Assembly (NCBI GenBank): GCA_934307695.1
Contig: CAKRCS010000002.1
Span: forward strand, 186,001 to 250,000
DNA: 64,000 nt
DNA from: an uncultured Agathobacter sp.
GTDB lineage: Bacteria; Bacillota; Clostridia; Lachnospirales; Lachnospiraceae
Reading direction: 5' to 3'
Positions 53,881-62,383 of the stretch are shown here, in pieces. Positions within the stretch are counted from its first letter, which is position 1. The number at the start of each line of letters is the position of its first letter. The position numbers were made by a program, and so were the translations under genes. The notes under the pieces were generated by a model. That model worked only from the letters and a program-made list of their open reading frames with translations. It was not told where the DNA came from and ran no database searches.

Positions 53881-54765
53881 ATGGACATCAATTACGAACT
53901 CTACAAGGTATTTTATTATGTTGCAACCTCGTTAAGCTTTTCCGATGCGAGCAAAAAGCTCTTCATCTCCCAGTCTGCGGTCAGCCAGTCGATAAAGACT
54001 CTTGAAAAAAAGCTCGGACAGCCGCTCTTTATCCGCAGCACAAAAAAGGTGCAGCTCACACCCGCTGGGCTTACACTCCTTAAGCATGTGGAGCCTGCGA
54101 TGAATCTGCTCGCACGCGGGGAGAGCCAGCTTCTCGATGCAAGCACGCTTGGCTTCGGGCAGCTTCATATCGGTGCAAGCGACACAATCTGCCGCTATTT
54201 TCTGGTTCCGTACCTGAAGGAGTTCCATCACAAATTCCCAAATGTCCCGATCAAGGTCACGAACGCGACCTCGATCCGCTGCGTTGAGCTATTGGATCAG
54301 CGAAAGGTCGATCTGATCGTCACCAACTTCCCGAATGCTTACTTAAACCATGACTACATCCAGAAGCCAGTCCTGCGCTTTACGGATGCCTTCATCGCAA
54401 GTCCGGACGCTTACCCATTCGTCGATCAGGAATTTTCCCTGCGCGACCTGCAGAAATACCCATTGATGACGCTCGACCGTAACAGCACCACCAGCGAGTT
54501 TTTGCACAATCTCTTTTTGCAGCACCAGTTGGATCTGATTCCGGAGATTGAGTTGAGCAGCAACGATCTGCTCATCGACCTTGCCCGCATTGGACTGGGA
54601 ATCGCATTCATCCCGGATTACTGCCTTGCGAGGGATTCAAGCGGACTATTCAAGCTTAAAATAAAAGACAAGCTGCCCTACCGGCAGCTTGTCGCCTCTG
54701 CGAATACCATGTTTCCGATCTCCGCCTCCACCGAAGCCTTTCTTGATCTGCTTCCGGAGATATAG
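53881..54765 (+). CDS. LysR-family transcriptional regulator, divergent from purL
   Basis: The 294-residue regulator has an N-terminal winged helix (YELYKVFYYVATSLSFSDAS; SQSAVSQSIKTLEKKLGQPL) and an effector-binding domain of periplasmic-binding type (LHIGASDTICRYFLVPYL). Start 53881 is supported by GAGG six bases upstream; the in-frame extension to 53821 overlaps the promoter. Effector and targets are unknown. The 163-bp divergent region with purL could hold its operator, but no clear LysR palindrome was found. Confidence 0.88.
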   Translation: MDINYELYKVFYYVATSLSFSDASKKLFISQSAVSQSIKTLEKKLGQPLFIRSTKKVQLTPAGLTLLKHVEPAMNLLARGESQLLDASTLGFGQLHIGASDTICRYFLVPYLKEFHHKFPNVPIKVTNATSIRCVELLDQRKVDLIVTNFPNAYLNHDYIQKPVLRFTDAFIASPDAYPFVDQEFSLRDLQKYPLMTLDRNSTTSEFLHNLFLQHQLDLIPEIELSSNDLLIDLARIGLGIAFIPDYCLARDSSGLFKLKIKDKLPYRQLVASANTMFPISASTEAFLDLLPEI

Positions 54766-54772
54766 GAATAAA

Positions 54773-54829
54773 GGGTTGCATCCCTGCGGGGGCATTTTTG
54801 CTTTATAGGAAAAGAAATTTCCTATAAAG
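54773..54829. repeat. Dispersed intergenic repeat, copy B
   Basis: GGGTTGCATCCCTGCGG followed by GCATTTTTG and CTTTATAGGAAA-N5-TTTCCTATAAAG (54801-54829) matches the 3' half of the copy at 46479-46600. It abuts the terminator of telA. Confidence 0.75.
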
Positions 54830-54830
54830 T

Positions 54831-54863
54831 AAAAAAGTCGGCTGCATAAACAGCCGGCTTTTT
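54831..54863. terminator. Bidirectional terminator between the LysR gene and telA
   Basis: GTCGGCTG (54837-54844) and CAGCCGGC (54851-54858) form an 8-bp stem with one T-G pair and a 6-nt loop. Ts follow on the plus strand and TTTTTT follows on the minus strand. Confidence 0.8.
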
Positions 54864-54869
54864 CTGTCC

Positions 54870-56024
54870 TTAGGAATCAGAACGTCTGGATGCCTCCAGC
54901 AGCTTCTGACGCATCTCGTCCTCAATCGCCTGCAGCTTCTCCTCTGCATCTGCCCTCTTAGCTCTGCCGTCCTGCTGGATCTTAAGCACCTCGTCAAGCG
55001 TGCTGATCAGTGTCTGGTTCGTGCTCTGTAACGTCTCGATATCCACGATGCCGCGCTCGGATTCCTTCGCGGTCTCAATGGATGCAGTCTTGAGCGTCTC
55101 TGCATTTTTCTTTAACAGTTCATTCGTCATATCCGAAACCTCACGCTGTGCGCGTGCAGCCTCCGTCGAATGGTTCAGCCCGATCGCGATGACCATCTGA
55201 CTCTTCCACAGCGGGATTGTGTTGGTCAGCGTAGACTGGATCTTGTCCGACATTTCGGTATCGTTGCTCTGGATCAGACGGATCTGCGGAGCCATCTGGA
55301 GAGAGATATTTCTGGTTAGCTCCAGATCGTAGATCTTCTTCTCAAAGCGGTTGATCATGCCTGCAAAATCCTTTGCCGCCTGTGTATCCTCCGGAAGCCC
55401 GCTCTCATCTGCCTTCTTTAAAAGTTCCGGCAGTTCAACGTCCTTCGCATGTGCGATCTTCTGTTTACCTGCAAGAATATACATGGACAATTCCTTAAAG
55501 TAATTCAAATTCAGCTCGTACATCTTGTCGAGTGTTGCCACATCCTTAAGCAGCGTGATCTGATGCTGCTCCAGCACCTGGCTGATCTTGTTGACATTGA
55601 CCTCTGCCTTGTCGTACTTTGCTTTCATATCGGCAAGCTTGTTGGAGCTCTTTTTAAAGAGACCTAAAAGTCCCTTTTTCTCCTCCTCGCTAAATGAACG
55701 AAGCTCTGCGACCACTCCGGTAAGCATCTCCCCGACTTCGCCGAGATCCTTTGTCCGCACATTCTCCATCGCCGCCTCTGAAAAATCAGCAATCTTCTTC
55801 TGGCAGCCTGCACCATACTGCAACACAAGCTGGGTGTTGGTCAGATCGATCTGCGCTGCAAAATCATCCACCTGCTTTTGTTCTTCCGGTGTCAGATGTA
55901 CTTCTGCGACCTCCGGCTTTTTCTCCTCGGCAACAACCTCCGGTACACTTTTTTCCTCCTCCGGTGTCACATCAAAGGTAAGTGTTGGTGCTTCCTTCAA
56001 TAACTCATCTAAATTCTGGCTCAT
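54870..56024 (-). CDS. telA: TelA/YaaN family protein (toxic anion resistance)
   Basis: The 384-residue soluble protein is largely helical and matches TelA: LVLQYGAGCQKKIADFSEAAMENV, quoted as YGAGCQKKIADFSEAA, and MVIAIGLNHSTEAARAQREVSDMTN, quoted as HSTEAARAQREVSDMTN. The family is linked to tellurite and other envelope stress; the mechanism is not established. It follows the XpaC gene by 17 nt, the same pair as xpaC-yaaN of Bacillus subtilis. Confidence 0.9.
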   Translation of the reverse strand: MSQNLDELLKEAPTLTFDVTPEEEKSVPEVVAEEKKPEVAEVHLTPEEQKQVDDFAAQIDLTNTQLVLQYGAGCQKKIADFSEAAMENVRTKDLGEVGEMLTGVVAELRSFSEEEKKGLLGLFKKSSNKLADMKAKYDKAEVNVNKISQVLEQHQITLLKDVATLDKMYELNLNYFKELSMYILAGKQKIAHAKDVELPELLKKADESGLPEDTQAAKDFAGMINRFEKKIYDLELTRNISLQMAPQIRLIQSNDTEMSDKIQSTLTNTIPLWKSQMVIAIGLNHSTEAARAQREVSDMTNELLKKNAETLKTASIETAKESERGIVDIETLQSTNQTLISTLDEVLKIQQDGRAKRADAEEKLQAIEDEMRQKLLEASRRSDS

Positions 56025-56041
56025 ATCCTTCCCCTTTACTT

Positions 56042-57412
56042 TTACTGTTTCTGTATTTTATCAAATGCGTGGTCGCCCGACAGTCCATCCTTTGCAAGCA
56101 TGGTCTGCAAAACCTTCGCATCCGTTGTCGCATCGAGTACCGATTCCTGATACATCTGGTTTAGAAGCTGTGCAAAAGATTCGTTGATCGTATCGATCGT
56201 CTTTTCCAGCTCATTCTTTGCCTGAAGGATCTCCTCATTCGGTGTCGGGATGCTGTCAAACTCCTCGTAAGCCTCCACCAGCTTAAGCGTGGTCGGCAGA
56301 TAGTAATCCATGAACTTCTGCATCTTCTCCATCTGCTTCGGATGCTCGCGCACACGCTGGAAAATCTCCTTTAACACCTGTTCAAGCGCGGAGAGTTTTT
56401 TCGATATGATCTCTCCCGGAATCCTGTCGTTCATCTGCCGGATGTGTCCGGTACACTCCTGCCCCTGATGGATCATCGCAGCAAGCGCCGGATTTTCCTT
56501 TTCCAGCTCCTCGCCCGGATCGTCAATTCCGCTTAGCTGTCTCCAGATTAGCTGCTCCTGTGTCAACGCACTGTCTGCTTTGCCATCTGCCTGTGCCACC
56601 GGTGCGGCCGCCTCATTGGTATTCCCCTGCTTTGCCGTAGCAGAAGCCGCTTTCGCCTCTGTGCCGAGTGCGGCACGTCTGCGCTCCACCTCCAGATACT
56701 CACGATACATCTGATCCGAAAGCATCAGACAGCTTTCCAGCCTGTCCAGATGTCCCTGCGGGAACATCCCGATGGAAAGCATATTCTTGACATCCTTGCG
56801 GACGTAGGCTTCGCTCTTTCCTGTCTGTAAAGCAAGCTCTGCGATATTTACATAGTCATGTCCATGCGCGATTGCAAGATAGCGCTCCGCCCTCGCTAAG
56901 CGTTTACGGTTGGACGCTCCCTTTGCAAGCATCCCGATGCTGCCGCCCATGAGGATCGCGATAATGACACTACCGATAAGACCGGCGAGCGGTGATAATA
57001 CTGCGACCGCAATGATCACAAAGATCAAAAGCCCAAGCGTGGTAAGACCTGTTCCAATCCCGCCGAATACGGTAAACAGCACGGATGAAATATCCCCTTT
57101 TCTGCGAAAGAGAACACGCGGAGCCTCGAAGCGGTACGGACGCGGATTTGTGCTCTGCTGCCTCTGCTCAAAGGTGACAGACCTTCCGTTTCTCTGGAAC
57201 GTCGTGCTTCTGGTTGTGTACTGCTGCCGTGTGCTCTGCGTATTCACAGAGTCCCTGACCTGCTTTGCCTGAAACTTTGCCTCATCCACCACACTGTTGA
57301 TCGTGTCGGAGAATACTTTTCCTAAATTTGAAAAATCACAGTTGCGGATGGATTCTTCCACTGCCTGCCGGATCTCATTTCCCATTTCATTCCAGTTCTG
57401 ACTGCTGCTCAT
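56042..57412 (-). CDS. xpaC: XpaC family membrane protein
   Basis: The 456-residue protein has a helical N-terminus, a Gln/Arg/Thr-rich stretch (about 60-95), two membrane segments (about 110-160) and a long helical C-terminal domain related to the 5-bromo-4-chloroindolyl phosphate hydrolysis (XpaC) family. Motifs include YVNIAELALQTGKSEAYVRKDVKNM, quoted as TGKSEAYVRKDVKNM, a small helix-turn-helix-like unit, and KMQKFMDYYLPTTLKLVEAY, the family core. Function is unknown despite the name. It is the first gene of the xpaC-telA unit. Confidence 0.85.
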   Translation of the reverse strand: MSSSQNWNEMGNEIRQAVEESIRNCDFSNLGKVFSDTINSVVDEAKFQAKQVRDSVNTQSTRQQYTTRSTTFQRNGRSVTFEQRQQSTNPRPYRFEAPRVLFRRKGDISSVLFTVFGGIGTGLTTLGLLIFVIIAVAVLSPLAGLIGSVIIAILMGGSIGMLAKGASNRKRLARAERYLAIAHGHDYVNIAELALQTGKSEAYVRKDVKNMLSIGMFPQGHLDRLESCLMLSDQMYREYLEVERRRAALGTEAKAASATAKQGNTNEAAAPVAQADGKADSALTQEQLIWRQLSGIDDPGEELEKENPALAAMIHQGQECTGHIRQMNDRIPGEIISKKLSALEQVLKEIFQRVREHPKQMEKMQKFMDYYLPTTLKLVEAYEEFDSIPTPNEEILQAKNELEKTIDTINESFAQLLNQMYQESVLDATTDAKVLQTMLAKDGLSGDHAFDKIQKQ

Positions 57413-57442
57413 ACATTACTCCATAAAACTTATTTCGTTCTC

Positions 57443-57471
57443 AGTATAATAGTTTTGCCCGCAAATTACAA
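57443..57471 (-). promoter_or_regulatory. Promoter of xpaC-telA
   Basis: On the minus strand TTGTAA (57471-57466) and TATACT (57448-57443) are 17 bp apart. The -35 overlaps the end of the upstream helicase gene. The leader is about 25 nt. Confidence 0.6.
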
Positions 57472-59895
57472 TGTTTGCTTGTCCCAAAATTGAAGTACCA
57501 GCTCCTCTATGTTCTGCGCCGAGCAGGTCTTACGGTCAGACCATTCCCTCGGATAGAGCAGATCGTAATCCCGCTGCAAAAAACGCTCGTCCAAAAGAAG
57601 TATCACGCCGCGGTCCTCCGAAGTCCGGATGACGCGCCCCGCAGCCTGAAGCACCTTGTTCATACCCGGATAACGGAATGCATAATCAAAGCCATTGCCA
57701 TTTCTCTCATCATAGTAATTCTTTAAAATGGCGCGCTCATTGCTGATCTGCGGCAGCCCCGTTCCGACAACGATTGCGCCGATCAGCTGGTCCTTTTTCA
57801 GGTCAATTCCTTCCCCGAAGATGCCGCCCATCACGCAGAACGCCACCAGCGTATCGGTGCTTTCTGCGGAAAACTCCTCCAGAAAGGCTTCCCGCTCCTG
57901 CTCCCGCATTCCGTTTTTCTGGGCGATCAGGCGGATATTTTCTGCCTGCTCCTTTCGCAAAAGCCCGGCAAGTGCCTCCTGCACCTGTTCCATCAGCTTA
58001 TAGGATGGAAAAAATGCCATGTAGTTTCCGCTCTTGCAACGGATCGTCCGGTAAATGTACTGCGCGATCCTGTCAAATTCCTCCGCACTTCTTCGCGTGT
58101 ACTTCGTACTCACATCCCTGCCAAACAACAGCAGACGCTGATCCTGCTCAAAGGTACTCTCCGCGTAGATCGCATAGTTATCCTCCTTTTCCGAAAGCAG
58201 GCTCTTGTAATAGCTGATCGGCAGCAGCGTTGCGGAGAAAAAGATCGTTGCATCTGCCTTGTCCAGACATCTCTGCAGATTCTTCGAGGGATCCACGCAA
58301 AAGAGCTTTAAATAGAACTGCCCCTCCGCGCCAAGCTCCGTGTAGATCACATAATGCTCATCCACAAGGTCGTAGATGTTCAAGAAATTTCTCACTGCAA
58401 AGTAGAAATCCAGCACGACATCCCTGCCGGCAATCTCGACCGGCTTTTGCAAAAAATCATCCAGATCGGTTGCCAGCCGCATGAGTGCGTACAAAAGCGG
58501 GCCAATATCGTCATAGATTTCATATCCATCGCATTCCCGCTTCATGTCAAGAAGTATCCGGTTGCACCGGTCAAGTCCCTTCGCGATCTTCTTATTATAA
58601 GGAGTGAGCAGCCGTTTCACCTGCAAAAAATCCTCCTTGCAGAGTCTGGCGCTGTACATCTCCCTGCTCCGCTCGACAAGATTGTGTGCCTCATCAATCA
58701 GAAAGAGATAATCGCCCCGTACACCCTCCTGAAAAAATCGTTTCAGATAGACATTCGGATCGAACACATAATTATAATCACAGATAATATCATCCGCCCA
58801 GGTGGCAACATCCAGACTCATCTCAAACGGGCACACCTGAAAGTTCTCCGCCTGCGCAAGGATCTCCTCCCTCGTAAAGCTGTCCGACTTTTGCAGCAGG
58901 TCATACACGGCATCGTTTACCCGGTCATAATGCCCCTTCGCATAAGGACAGTGCAGCGGATTACAGTCCATCTCCTCGCACATGCAAAGCTTCTCCTTCG
59001 CGGTCAGATGGATCATCTTTGCCTTGTAGCCGTGCTCCATCAAAAGAAGGAAGGTCTCCTTGGCAACGGTCGCCGTGATCGTCTTTGCCGTCAGGTAGAA
59101 GATGCGGTCTGCCAGCTCCTCCCCGACCGCCTTAACTGCCGGGAAAATCGTGGAGATCGTCTTGCCGACACCTGTTGGTGCCTGTATGAACAGGTTCTTT
59201 TTGCGTGCAATCGTCCGGTAGACATCCCCGACCAGCTTCTTCTGTCCCTTGCGGTACGGGAATGGAAATTGCAGCTCCTTTATGGATTCCTGCCGCACAA
59301 GCCGCCACTCATATTCAAAATCCGTCCATTTCTTATAGGAAGCGATCAGATTGTCAAACCAGAGCTTTAGCTCCTCATAAGAAATGATCTCACGGAATAT
59401 CTTACGATCCTCGTCATCAAGGTTGCAGTACGTCATCTGGATTCCGATACGATCCAGCAGATTCTCCATTGCAAAAATATACGCATAGCACATTGCCTGT
59501 GCCTTGTGCACATAGATTGGCTGCTCAAATGCGCTGACGTTGGCATACATGCCCTTGATCTCATCGATATAGGTCAGTTTTCCGTCCTCTGTCTCCTCGG
59601 TAAAGATTCCATCTGCCCTGCCCTCGACCACAAGTGCATACTTCTCCTCATCGATTGTCACAGAAAGCGGAACCTCCGCCATGTAGCTGCCACCCTGCTC
59701 AGACTGGATCTTTCGGTGAATGCGGCTGCCCTCCTGCATTGCCTCCGGGCTCTGCAGCTTTCCGTGCCGGTTGTCAATATCCCCCTCTCGGAAAATAAAC
59801 TCTACAAGGTTACGCACCGAAGTATGAAATTCCCGCTTCTTTGTATCGTCCAATTCCTGTCCTCTTCTCTCGCTCTGCTTTGCTTTTCCGCACAA
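57466..59895 (-). CDS. Fe-S DNA helicase (DinG/XPD family) with N-terminal RecB-type nuclease domain
   Basis: The protein has up to 809 residues. Residues about 55-140 carry a PD-(D/E)XK domain: His60, EGRAD (91-95), DEIK (111-114) and QxxxY (133-137), the full RecB-family set. The helicase follows: Walker A APTGVGKT (239-246), a cysteine group C304/C306, C311, C316 and C355 (VCPFEMS) typical of an XPD Fe-S domain, DEAH 401-404, and late motifs including QAAGRVIR. It should unwind DNA 5'-3' and possibly cut it. The start is unsure: TTG 59895 (AGGAAAA upstream) or TTG 59853 (AGAGGACAGGAA upstream), since family proteins begin near SVRNLVEF. Confidence 0.85.
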   Translation of the reverse strand: MCGKAKQSERRGQELDDTKKREFHTSVRNLVEFIFREGDIDNRHGKLQSPEAMQEGSRIHRKIQSEQGGSYMAEVPLSVTIDEEKYALVVEGRADGIFTEETEDGKLTYIDEIKGMYANVSAFEQPIYVHKAQAMCYAYIFAMENLLDRIGIQMTYCNLDDEDRKIFREIISYEELKLWFDNLIASYKKWTDFEYEWRLVRQESIKELQFPFPYRKGQKKLVGDVYRTIARKKNLFIQAPTGVGKTISTIFPAVKAVGEELADRIFYLTAKTITATVAKETFLLLMEHGYKAKMIHLTAKEKLCMCEEMDCNPLHCPYAKGHYDRVNDAVYDLLQKSDSFTREEILAQAENFQVCPFEMSLDVATWADDIICDYNYVFDPNVYLKRFFQEGVRGDYLFLIDEAHNLVERSREMYSARLCKEDFLQVKRLLTPYNKKIAKGLDRCNRILLDMKRECDGYEIYDDIGPLLYALMRLATDLDDFLQKPVEIAGRDVVLDFYFAVRNFLNIYDLVDEHYVIYTELGAEGQFYLKLFCVDPSKNLQRCLDKADATIFFSATLLPISYYKSLLSEKEDNYAIYAESTFEQDQRLLLFGRDVSTKYTRRSAEEFDRIAQYIYRTIRCKSGNYMAFFPSYKLMEQVQEALAGLLRKEQAENIRLIAQKNGMREQEREAFLEEFSAESTDTLVAFCVMGGIFGEGIDLKKDQLIGAIVVGTGLPQISNERAILKNYYDERNGNGFDYAFRYPGMNKVLQAAGRVIRTSEDRGVILLLDERFLQRDYDLLYPREWSDRKTCSAQNIEELVLQFWDKQTL

Positions 59896-59901
59896 CAGAA
59901 T

Positions 59902-59950
59902 TTTCCTATAAAATAAAAAAATTGCCCTGCTCCCATAAGGAGCAAGGCAT
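59902..59950 (-). terminator. Terminator of the HPr-like gene, with half of the dispersed palindrome
   Basis: On the minus strand TGCC-T-TGCTCC (59949-59939) pairs with GGAGCA-G-GGCA (59933-59923) with a T-G pair and a 5-nt loop, followed by ATTTTTTTATTTT. The sequence after it (TTTCCTATAAAA on the plus strand, 59902-59913) is one arm of the dispersed TATAGGAAA palindrome. Confidence 0.8.
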
Positions 59951-59973
59951 CCCTTTCGCCTGATACTATTGTA

Positions 59974-60207
59974 TTATGCAGCAGCAAATTTAGCAATAAT
60001 ATTCTCAAAGTTCTCATTCCATCCATTATAGCGGACACGAAGGCTCTTTTTCAAGCCAAAGCCCAGCATACCGAGGATGGATTTCGCGTCAACAACCGCG
60101 CGGTTCCCATATACATCAATATCAAAATCACATGCCTCTGCAGCATTTACGAAATCCCGTATATCCTGCATTTCATCAAAGATAACAACTTTCTCCTTCT
60201 CATGCAT
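59974..60207 (-). CDS. HPr-like protein lacking the phosphorylatable histidine (Crh-like)
   Basis: The 77-residue protein aligns with HPr of the phosphotransferase system: VYGNRAVVDAKSILGMLGFG corresponds to the region around the regulatory serine, and Ser43 matches HPr Ser46. The HPr segment with His15 (GIHARPA) is replaced by acidic FDEMQDIRDF, so it cannot carry phosphate for sugar import. That resembles Crh, a catabolite co-repressor that lacks His15 but keeps Ser46. ATG 60207 is chosen over GTG 60216, which overlaps the GGAG site. A promoter and a consensus cre site lie upstream. Confidence 0.8.
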   Translation of the reverse strand: MHEKEKVVIFDEMQDIRDFVNAAEACDFDIDVYGNRAVVDAKSILGMLGFGLKKSLRVRYNGWNENFENIIAKFAAA

Positions 60208-60269
60208 ATCAATCACACTCCTTCTTGTGGTCTAATTGCCTGCACCTATCAGGTTTCTAAGTTGATGCG

Positions 60270-60298
60270 ATTATGACACGATTTCTTTTTAATGTCAA
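60270..60298 (-). promoter_or_regulatory. Promoter of the HPr-like gene
   Basis: On the minus strand TTGACA (60298-60293) and CATAAT (60275-60270) are separated by 17 bp. The predicted start near 60263 leaves a leader of about 55 nt with AAGGAG. Confidence 0.75.
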
Positions 60299-60360
60299 AA
60301 AAAGTCGTTAGGTACTATAGTCACAGTTTGTTAGTCAGATTATCCAAAAATGCATGTTTA

Positions 60361-60374
60361 TGCAAACGTTTTCA
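60361..60374. promoter_or_regulatory. Consensus cre (CcpA) site
   Basis: On the minus strand the 14-mer TGAAAACGTTTGCA fits the catabolite-responsive element consensus TGWAANCGNTNWCA closely. Its centre is about 105 bp upstream of the predicted start of the HPr-like gene, and it lies 103 bp after the stop of the gene at 60477. An upstream position would suit activation more than repression. Confidence 0.55.
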
Positions 60375-60476
60375 AACAAATCTCCACATACTTTTTCGCT
60401 AATTTTCGTTTTGTTGTGATATTTGTGCAAAATGCCCTTTGAGCAAACAAGTTGCGCAAGCATTTTGCAAAAAATT

Positions 60477-60749
60477 TCAACTGTAATAAAGATCCATCAC
60501 CGGCCGTATCTCTTTGTTTAACTGTGCATCTGTATACACGCACCGCATGACCGCCTGTCGGATCTGTCGTTCAAAGACAGTGCCTTCGCACTTCGTCAGA
60601 ACCTCCCGCAGGGTAAGCTGTACAAGCTGTGTCTCGTTTGTCTTTGGATCTTTCACAAGCCCCTCATATACCTTGTAATTGTAGTTCTTGCTAACCACGT
60701 CATAGTTCGTCAGGGCATATGCTTTCCATTCCTTGTATGACATTGCCAT
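60477..60749 (-). CDS. Small conserved-looking protein of unknown function
   Basis: The 90-residue protein has no family I recognise. It is soluble, with aromatic and charged residues (SYKEWKAYALTNYDVVSKNY) and a predicted alpha/beta mix ending QLNKEIRPVMDLYY. AGAGG lies about 11 nt before the ATG; a second ATG two codons later is possible. It follows the esterase gene by 71 nt. Confidence 0.5.
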   Translation of the reverse strand: MAMSYKEWKAYALTNYDVVSKNYNYKVYEGLVKDPKTNETQLVQLTLREVLTKCEGTVFERQIRQAVMRCVYTDAQLNKEIRPVMDLYYS

Positions 60750-60820
60750 TTCGGCTATACCTCTTCTTACTTCATCCGGTAATTCTTCGGATACTCTTAT
60801 CCATTCAATACCTTATAAAA

Positions 60821-62383
60821 CTAATTAAAAATGCGTCCCTGTCTGCTTCCATAAGCGACTGCCCCATCCGCTTTGTCGGTGCGGAAAGGTGCCATTGGCA
60901 GGTGATTGCTGCCAAATACGGCCACCTTGCGGTAATTCGTCCAGCAATATCTTGCACATACCGGCTTTGGCACTTCTGCCGCCGAAAGAACGATCTTATT
61001 TCCATCCGCGTATGCCTTTGCCTGATAATAGTGTCTGTCCGCTCCTGCAAGCTCAAATCCAAGATCGTCCTCACTCTCAAACACGATACCATCCTCAGCA
61101 TGGTCAAACTCCGTGACAAGCCGGTCATCCTCGATATGGTAGTCGCGGTAGATCGGTCCAAACGCCTCTTTCTCTTTGATTTTCCTGTATACGCTGTAAA
61201 GTGCCTGCAGGGCAAGCCGTTCTCCGACCGGCTTCTTGTCAAGTGGATGGATGTTGCGATCCTCGCCAAGCTCCAATGTCACTGCGATTCCCGTATTCCT
61301 TACGGTCTGGAATACACGCATCTGCGCCTCGCGTAAAAACGCCCAGTTCTGGTAATCATCCTCGCCCTCATTGCGGAATACCGGAAGCTGCACGATAAGG
61401 AATGGAAGCGTATCGTCCTTCCAGTCCTTTCTCCACTGCCGGATCAAAGCAGTAAGGAGCGTATCGTAGATACGCGGTTTGTGGTCGTCCTCCTCCGCCT
61501 GATAATAGAGAAAGCCTGCCAGTGTATACGGCATCACTCTCTGTAACATCGTCTCATACAGACCGCACGGTCTCGTAAAGTTGCGCGGTCCCATCGGTCC
61601 CGGATACTGGTTCTCTCCAAATAGCGCAATTGCCTCATCCCAGTTTGCATCCGGATTCGTCTTATAATACTCACCCACCTGCCTGTCAAATCTCGCTTGA
61701 TACTCCACATAAGCCTGATATTCCTTCAGGTAAGTCTCCTCGTCCTGTCCATCGGTTGCCTTGTCGTACTCCTCCAGATAAGAAGAAAGTGACTTATACT
61801 CCTCTAAAGCCTTTCTACCCATCCAGCAGGACGCACTCGTACCGCCCCAGTTACAGCCGATGATTCCGACGGTGACTCCAAGCTCCTTTGCAATGCGCTC
61901 TGCAAAGAAATATCCTACTGCTGACCACTTTGCACAAGCCTCCGGCGTAAAAAGCTCCCATGTGCTTGTCCGCTCAGCCTCTGCAAGCTCCTCTCCGAGC
62001 CATGCGACCTTCGGTGTGTAATAGAAACGTACGCTGCCTGGTGTGGCATTCTTTACGATCTGCCCGCCGCCCTTGCAGTTCTGCAGCTCAAACTCCATGT
62101 TGGACTGTCCTCCGGCAAGCCACACCTCGCCGATCATAACCTCCTCAAAGGTTATACAATCCTTCCCGGAAGTGATCTCAAGCCGGTACGGTCCGCCCGC
62201 CTCCTGCGGTGGAAGCTCGGCATACCACCTGCCATCGGCAACGTCCTGCTCCACACATACCTCTTGCTCTTGTCCGTGCAGCCGGATACTTACGGAAGGA
62301 GCATCACTGCCGCCCCATACAGCGATTCTCTTATTGCGCTGTAACACCATATAATCACTAAAAATAGCGGCTGTTGTTAACAT
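60821..62383 (-). CDS. Sialate O-acetylesterase-like SGNH hydrolase
   Basis: The 520-residue protein removes acetyl groups from sugars; related enzymes act on sialic acid or on plant polysaccharides. An N-terminal beta domain (1-80) precedes the SGNH core with catalytic Ser94 in GGQSNMEFEL, GCNWGGTSASCW for the oxyanion region, and the His in NIHPLDKKPVGERLA. No signal peptide is seen, so it probably acts inside the cell on imported sugars. Its start overlaps the end of the EAL-domain gene by 7 bp. Confidence 0.85.
   Translation of the reverse strand: MLTTAAIFSDYMVLQRNKRIAVWGGSDAPSVSIRLHGQEQEVCVEQDVADGRWYAELPPQEAGGPYRLEITSGKDCITFEEVMIGEVWLAGGQSNMEFELQNCKGGGQIVKNATPGSVRFYYTPKVAWLGEELAEAERTSTWELFTPEACAKWSAVGYFFAERIAKELGVTVGIIGCNWGGTSASCWMGRKALEEYKSLSSYLEEYDKATDGQDEETYLKEYQAYVEYQARFDRQVGEYYKTNPDANWDEAIALFGENQYPGPMGPRNFTRPCGLYETMLQRVMPYTLAGFLYYQAEEDDHKPRIYDTLLTALIRQWRKDWKDDTLPFLIVQLPVFRNEGEDDYQNWAFLREAQMRVFQTVRNTGIAVTLELGEDRNIHPLDKKPVGERLALQALYSVYRKIKEKEAFGPIYRDYHIEDDRLVTEFDHAEDGIVFESEDDLGFELAGADRHYYQAKAYADGNKIVLSAAEVPKPVCARYCWTNYRKVAVFGSNHLPMAPFRTDKADGAVAYGSRQGRIFN

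Noticed and set aside
58354-59370. Plus-strand frame of 338 codons opposite the helicase gene
   Set aside because: It lies wholly antisense to a well-supported helicase, has no ribosome-binding site of note and no family features.
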